DNA of 64,000 nucleotides, from NCBI RefSeq assembly GCF_000715075.1, contig NC_134082.1, positions 190,081,948-190,145,947 of the forward strand, in the 5' to 3' direction. This stretch comes from Nicotiana tabacum (lineage: Eukaryota > Streptophyta > Magnoliopsida > Solanales > Solanaceae). The number at the start of each line of letters is the position of its first letter. Position 1 is the first letter of the stretch. This document shows, piece after piece, positions 58,607 through 64,000 of this stretch. The translations under genes were made by a program, and so were the position numbers. Under the pieces are notes generated by a model, which worked only from the letters and a program-made list of their open reading frames with translations, was not told where the DNA came from and made no database searches.

Positions 58607-61275
58607 AATGGTTGAGAAGGGGTGTGACGAGTATCTAGCTTATTTGAGAGATGTCAGTATTGATACCCCTACAATTGATTCATTCCCAGTAGTGTGGGAT
58701 TTCCCTGATGTGTTTCCAGATGATCTTCTGAGCATGCCGCCTGACAGAGATGTTGATTTTGGCATTGATTTATTGTCGGGCTCTCAGCCCATCTCTATTC
58801 CACCTTATCGTATGGCTCCTCTTGAGTTGAATGAGTTGAAGGAACAGTTACAGGAATTGCTTGATAAGGGCTTTATTCGGCCTAGTGTGTCACCTTGGGG
58901 TGCTCCTGTCTTGTTTATGAAGAAAAATGATGGTTCTATGCGTATGTGCATTGATTATCTCCAGTTGAACAAAGTTACAATGAAGAACTGATATCATTTG
59001 CCTTGTATTAATGACCTCTTTGATTAGCTGCAGAGTGCCCGAGTGTTTTCTAAGATTGACTTGCGTTCAGGTTATCATCTGTTGAAGATTCGGGAGCCAG
59101 ATGTCCCGAAGACTGCTTTGAGAACTCGGTATGGTCATAATGAGTTCCTTGTTATGTCATTTGGGCTGACCAATGCCCCAGCAGCATTTATGCATTTGAT
59201 GCACAGTGTATTCTGGCCATATCTTGACTCGTTCGTTATTGTCTTTATTGATGACATTCTGATATACTCCCGGAGTCGGGAAGATTATGACCAACACCTG
59301 AGGACAATGCTTCAGGCCTTGAGAGAAAGGAAATTATATGCGAAGTTCTCGAAATGTGAGTTCTTGTTAGATTCTGTGGCATTCTTGGGTCACGTAGTAT
59401 CGAGTGAAAGGATCAAGGTAGATCCGAAGAAAGTGAAAGCAGTGTAGAGTTGGCCCAGACCATCCTCGGCTATAGAGATCTGTAGTTTTCTTGGTTTGGC
59501 GGGTTATTGCCATCGATTTGTTGAGGGATTCTCATATATTGCAACACCTATGACCAGGCTGACCCAGAAGGGTGCTCCGTTTAGGTGGACGGAAGAGTGT
59601 GAGGAGAGCTTTCAGAATCTTAAGACAGCTTTGGCTACAACCCCAGTATTGATATTGCCTACAAGTTCGAGGTCTTATACTACCTATTGTGATGCCTCGA
59701 GGATTGGCCTTGGAGCGGTATTGATGTAGAATGGTAGGGTGATTGCCTACACGTCCAGATAGCTGAAGGTGCATGAGAAAAATTATCATGTCCATGATCT
59801 CGAGTTAGCTGCTATCATTCACACCTTGAAGATCTGGCGTCATTATTTGTACAGTGTTCCTTGTGAGATCTATACTGATCACTAAAGTTTGCAGCATATG
59901 TTCAAGCAGAAGGACCTTAATTTGTGTCAGAGTAGGTGGTTAGAGCTGCTTAAGGATTATAATATCATTATTTTATACCACCCAGGGAAGGCCAATGTGG
60001 TGGTCGATACCTTGAGTCACCGGGCGGAGAGTTTGAGGAGTTTGGCTTACCTACTAGCAGCAAAGAGGCCCATGACGATGGATGTTTAGGCCTTAGCCAG
60101 TCAGTTTCTGAGATTGGATACTTCATAGCCCAGTCGGGTCATAGCTTGTATGGTTTCTCGGTCTTCCTTGTTTGATCGTATCAGAGAGCACAGTATAATG
60201 ACCCTTATTTGCTTGTCCTCAAGGACAAGGTTCCACATGATGATGCCAAATATGTGATCATTAGTGATGATGAGGTATTGAGGATGCAGGGTCGGATATG
60301 TGAACCCAATGTTGATGGGCTTCGGGAGTTGATTCTGGAGGAGGCCCACAGTTTGCGGTATTCCATCCATCTGGATGTCGTAAAGATGTATCAGGATTTG
60401 AGGCAGTACTATTGGTGGAGGCGGATGAAGAAAGATATAGTTGGGTTTGTAGCTCGGTACCTCAATTGTTAGCAGGTGAAGTATGAACATCAAAGACCGG
60501 GTGGCTTGCTTCAGTAGATAAAGATTCCATAATGGAAGTGGAAGCGGATCACCATGGATTTTGTAGTTGGACTCCCACGGACTTTGAGGAAGTTCGATGA
60601 AATTTGGGTGATTATGGATTGGCTGACCAAGTTCGCGCATTTTATTCCTATGTGTACTACCTATTCTTCAGAGCGGTTGGTTGAGATTTATATCCGGGAG
60701 ATTTTTCGCCTACATGGTATTCCAGTTTCCATCATTTCTAATAGAGGTACTCATTTTACATCACGGTTCTGGAGATCCGTACAACATGAGTTGGGTACTC
60801 GGGTAGAGCTGAGCACAACATTTCACTCCCAGATGGATGGACAGTCCAAGCGCACTATTCATATTCTTGAGGATATGCTCCGTGTGTGTGTGATGGAGTT
60901 TGGAGGTTCTTGGGATCAGTTCTTACCACTTGCAGAGTTTGCCTATAACAACAGTTATCAGTCCAACATTCAGATGGCACCGTATGAGGCTCTGTATGGT
61001 AGGCGGTGTAGATCCCCGGTAGGTTGGTTCGAGCAGGTCGAGGCTAGATTATTGGGCACAAACTTGGTTCAAGACGCCTTGTAGAAGGTTAAGGTGATTC
61101 AGGATAGACTCCACATAGCCCAGTCCAGACAAAAGAGTTATGCGGACCGGAAGGTTCGCTATGTTTCATTTATAGTGGGAGAGCGGGTCTTGCTTCGAGT
61201 TTCGCCTATGAAAGGCGTTATAAGGTTCGAAAAGAGGGGAAAGTTGAGCCCAAGGTTTATTGGCCCCGATCGGGT
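58607..61275 (+). pseudogene. Decayed gypsy RT-RNaseH-integrase (3'-truncated)
   Basis: [45 protein letters not shown] and FIDD at 59244-59255 ([13 protein letters not shown]). RNase H: AYTSR...HDLELAAI near 59750-59820. Integrase: catalytic Asp in TMDFVVGLPR (about 60553); the second acidic residue is Asn (ISNRGTHF, about 60740) and the Glu is Lys (GQSKRTIHIL, about 60845), so it is inactive. There are about a dozen stops, many of them TAG at expected CAG. It ends at KRGKLSPRFIGP near 61270; no chromodomain follows. Confidence 0.9.
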
Positions 61276-62305
61276 CCAACCCTACACCACTATAGAGTGG
61301 CAAGAGTGGTCGATGCAGCTTTTACCAAAAAGGTCGGGATCAAATCCACAGAGAGCTAAGATATGTTTGGAATTGGATTCCCATCTAATCTAGCAATGTA
61401 CAATGTTCTTAATTGTACTTCCAATCATTCTTTGTTTGTTTACTATTCTACTTTAATACTAATGATGCAGGAAAATAAGCTAAATATGATATTTTTGTAA
61501 GATTTTCTTAATTGGTCTAAAGGCACTAGGAAAGTGACTTGCACCTAGGTGAGTATCTAACGGGATCTAAAACTTAGGGAAAACTTGTCATAATTGGGAT
61601 CATGATATAGCCATTGCACATAACTACTCACTCTATACCTCTTGGTAATTTGAGTGACTTTGCCTTAATTGGCTTTCTCAAGCCAAATTGGGTGTTAAAA
61701 CAATGCAAGCAAAAGTGGCTCAAGTCGGGTATTACTATCTCTAGGTTTAACCCTTTAATTGTGGTTATCAATCTCTTGAATGCACCCCAATTCCTTGTTG
61801 GCCTGAACTTCCTAGACTTAGTCTCTCTTTCTCAAGAAGAGCCTAAGTCAAAAAGGCACAAATCAGTGTTTGCAACCACCAATTCAACATTTAAAGCATA
61901 AATCAAGCCAAATATCATTCACCCATAAACATTTAAGCCTTAAAATTGAAGACTCATTAAATACCCATACTAGTGTTGAGCCATAACCCTAGCTAATGAG
62001 TTTAGCTACTCATAATCAAAGAAGAAGAAAAAGATTGAGATGAAATATAAGCCATAAAAAGTAATTACAAGATTAAAATCTACGATTAATTGCTAAATAT
62101 ATTCTAAAATTACTCAAAAAGGTAAAAAGAGGTGGTTCACGTGCTCAGCTAAACAACATATGACCTAAAAATCTGAAAAGGAACTATTTATACACAACTA
62201 AATTTTTCGGACAAAAATGCCCCTACGGAGGTACTGCTGACAGCGGAAAATGGACCGTTGCAGCGCTATAACTACCACAGCCGCGCAAAAGCGAGCGCGG
62301 ACCGT
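61276..62305. other. Unassigned intergenic stretch
   Basis: No gene recognised. The 95-codon frame at 61614-61901 has no known domain and ordinary AT-rich composition. The segment ends with a GC-rich patch (AGCCGCGCAAAAGCGAGCG, about 62280) of the type found in Solanaceae LTRs. Confidence 0.45.
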
Positions 62306-64000
62306 ATGATTGGAGAGTGATTCGTGGTTTTAGCGTTGTTTGATGTGATTTGAGGGCTCAACTAAGCTCGTATGATGTTTTAGGATTGGTTGGTAAATTT
62401 GGTTGAGGTCCCAGGAGACTCGGGTGAGTTTCGGATGCTTTACGAATTTTGTTTGGAACTTAGGCATTGCTGAAGATTTGATGCACCTAATATAATCGCA
62501 CCTGCAGATGTGGGAATGCAGATGCGGAGCCGCAGATGCGGAGCCGCAGATGCGGAGCCACAGAAGCGGCTAGGAAGTCGCAGATGCAGAATTTGGCTTG
62601 GGCATCAAGAACCGCAGGTGTGGCTGGTGGACCGCAGATGCGGCCCCAGCTCGAATAATTGACCTTTGTACCTGCGATGATTTTTTCGCAGGTGCGGGAC
62701 CGTAGATGCGACCCCATGAGCGCAGATGCAGAAATTGCTAGGCAAAAAAGAGGATTTCGAGGGTTTGAAATTTTATAACACAAAATTTGATTTGGAGCTC
62801 GGCGGGAGGCGATTTCTTGAAGGATTTTGAAAGAGAACTATTGGGTAACGAATTCTAACTCTAATTTGATCCTAATACATTAATCTATTGTTGTTTTCCT
62901 CATCTAATTAAGGAATTTGAGGGTGGAAGTTTGAAAATGGGGGGGAAAGTTTCCCAATTGAAAATTTGAGGTTTGAATAGGAATTTGACGTCGGATTGGG
63001 ATGATTTTTGTACGAGTGAACTCATGAGTGAATGGGTGTTCGTAATTTGTGACTTTTAACCGATTCTGAGACATAAGCCTGGGGAGGATTTTTGGGTGTT
63101 TTCCTATTTTCTTGCCTTAGATTTGAATTCATTAGCTAAATTAGTTGCTTGCAGCTATATTTATATTATGTAATTGATTAGATTAGATTTGGGCCACTCG
63201 GAGTTGGATACTCGTGGCAAGAGCGTGATTTCATATTGATTTTGAGCTTGGTTCGATGTAAGTGACTTGCCTAACCTTGTGTGGGGGAACACCCCTTAGG
63301 ATTTGGTACTGTTGTTATATTAATGTCGTGTACGTGAGGTGATGAGTGCATGCACGTGCTAATTGTTGGAAAACACCATTTTCATTAAGTAAATATCTAT
63401 TTTTCCTTTAATTGAGCAATGCTAGCACATATATTTATCATGTTTAGCTAGGAAAGCATGCTTACATGCCTTAACTGTCTTAACTGCTTTAACTACCTAT
63501 TTGGACTCTGTGTAGCATGTTTAGAGTAGGAATTATCTGCCTTCTTTGATACAAACCTAATTATAACTGTAGATTTTCCTTGTTGAAATTGTTGTTTACA
63601 TTGAATGAGTTGTGTATTTACTTTGGGACGACGAAACGATATTCTGGGAGATCCCCCTGCATGTTTATGTTTGGGACTATGGAACGGTATCCCTGGAGAT
63701 CCCCCTGTACTGGATATTTATTTTAGGACTACAGAATGATATTCCGGGAGATCACCCTGCACATTTACGATTTGGACTACAGGACGATATCGTGGGAGAT
63801 CCTTTGTACATTTACGTTTGGGACTAAGGGACAGTATCCCGAGAGATCCCCTGTTGCTATCTCTGTGTACTGGGTTGTTATCTCTATGTGGAGTTATATT
63901 CTTTCTATGATTTCTCTCTCTGGTGTAGTTGTTGCTATTCTTATTATCCTGTGTTACTTCTTACTGTTTCATTTCCTTATATATGTATGTATATGACCGG
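62306..64000 (+). mobile_element. Gypsy LTR related to 289-2725, cut by the window end
   Basis: GATTCGTGGTTTTAGCGTTG and the following 100 bp resemble about 993-1100 of the left LTR. Then come ACCGCAGATGCGG repeats (62490-62740), a middle part without features, and a tandem repeat (63612-63860). The left end is truncated and the right end lies outside the window. Confidence 0.65.
63612..63870 (+). repeat. About 50-bp degenerate tandem repeat in the right LTR, 5 copies
   Basis: Units contain GGACTAyrGrACGrTATCCC and GGGAGATCCCCCTG, near 63624, 63673, 63725, 63773 and 63823. GATATC/GGTATCCC words give small palindromes. Frames running through the repeat are artefacts. Confidence 0.75.

Noticed and set aside
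61614..61901. 95-codon plus-strand frame
   Set aside because: No recognisable domain, no promoter or conservation evidence; compatible with a chance frame.

Overview
This window looks like repeat-rich nuclear DNA of a flowering plant. The style of the LTR families (very long Tat/Ogre-type LTRs, and a TGTAACGACCCG-type LTR) suggests Solanaceae, possibly Nicotiana; this is inference. I see no host protein gene, tRNA or rRNA. Almost everything is transposable-element sequence, mostly Ty3/gypsy LTR retrotransposons, and the nesting order can be read directly.

Layout. (1) 1-2725: the 3' internal tail and most of the LTR of an old Ty3/gypsy element; this LTR resumes at 48283-48391. (2) Inserted into it is a large Tat/Ogre-like element (OUTER, 2726-48282, imperfect target duplication ATAAT/ATGAT). 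(3) Inserted into the 5' LTR of OUTER is a second, younger Tat/Ogre-like element (INNER, 6669-28846, perfect duplication ATAAT). After removing INNER, the OUTER 5' LTR is 2726-6668 plus 28852-29203 and its 3' LTR is 43996-48282. (4) 48392-48947: a partial LTR end and a reversed gypsy pol scrap. (5) 48948-55119: the 3' part of an L1-type LINE, split by a reversed Tat-like solo LTR (50219-54482). (6) 55957-57005: a non-autonomous DNA transposon with long inverted ends and an 8-bp duplication, followed by a Stowaway-like MITE end. (7) 57929-61275: a decayed second gypsy gag-pol. (8) 62306-64000: another gypsy LTR cut by the window end.

Both Tat elements have the same plan: LTR, primer site, long AT-rich leader, an extra ORF1 (plant-mobile-domain-like plus coiled coil), gag, protease, a short intron, RT-RNaseH-second RNaseH-integrase, a very long non-coding 3' region with minisatellites, polypurine tract, LTR. 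Both are inactivated by stops and frameshifts, OUTER more than INNER, which fits the nesting.

The most interesting signals are non-coding. A stem-loop family (outer stem CTACG/CGTAG) occurs four times in each Tat element, always at ORF-block boundaries, with compensatory changes. A second hairpin array with covarying stems lies downstream of pol in both. A nearly invariant 82-nt leader block and a two-hairpin U5 module are also shared. Splice signals suggest a gag-pro/pol intron and possibly a leader intron ending at the ORF1 start.
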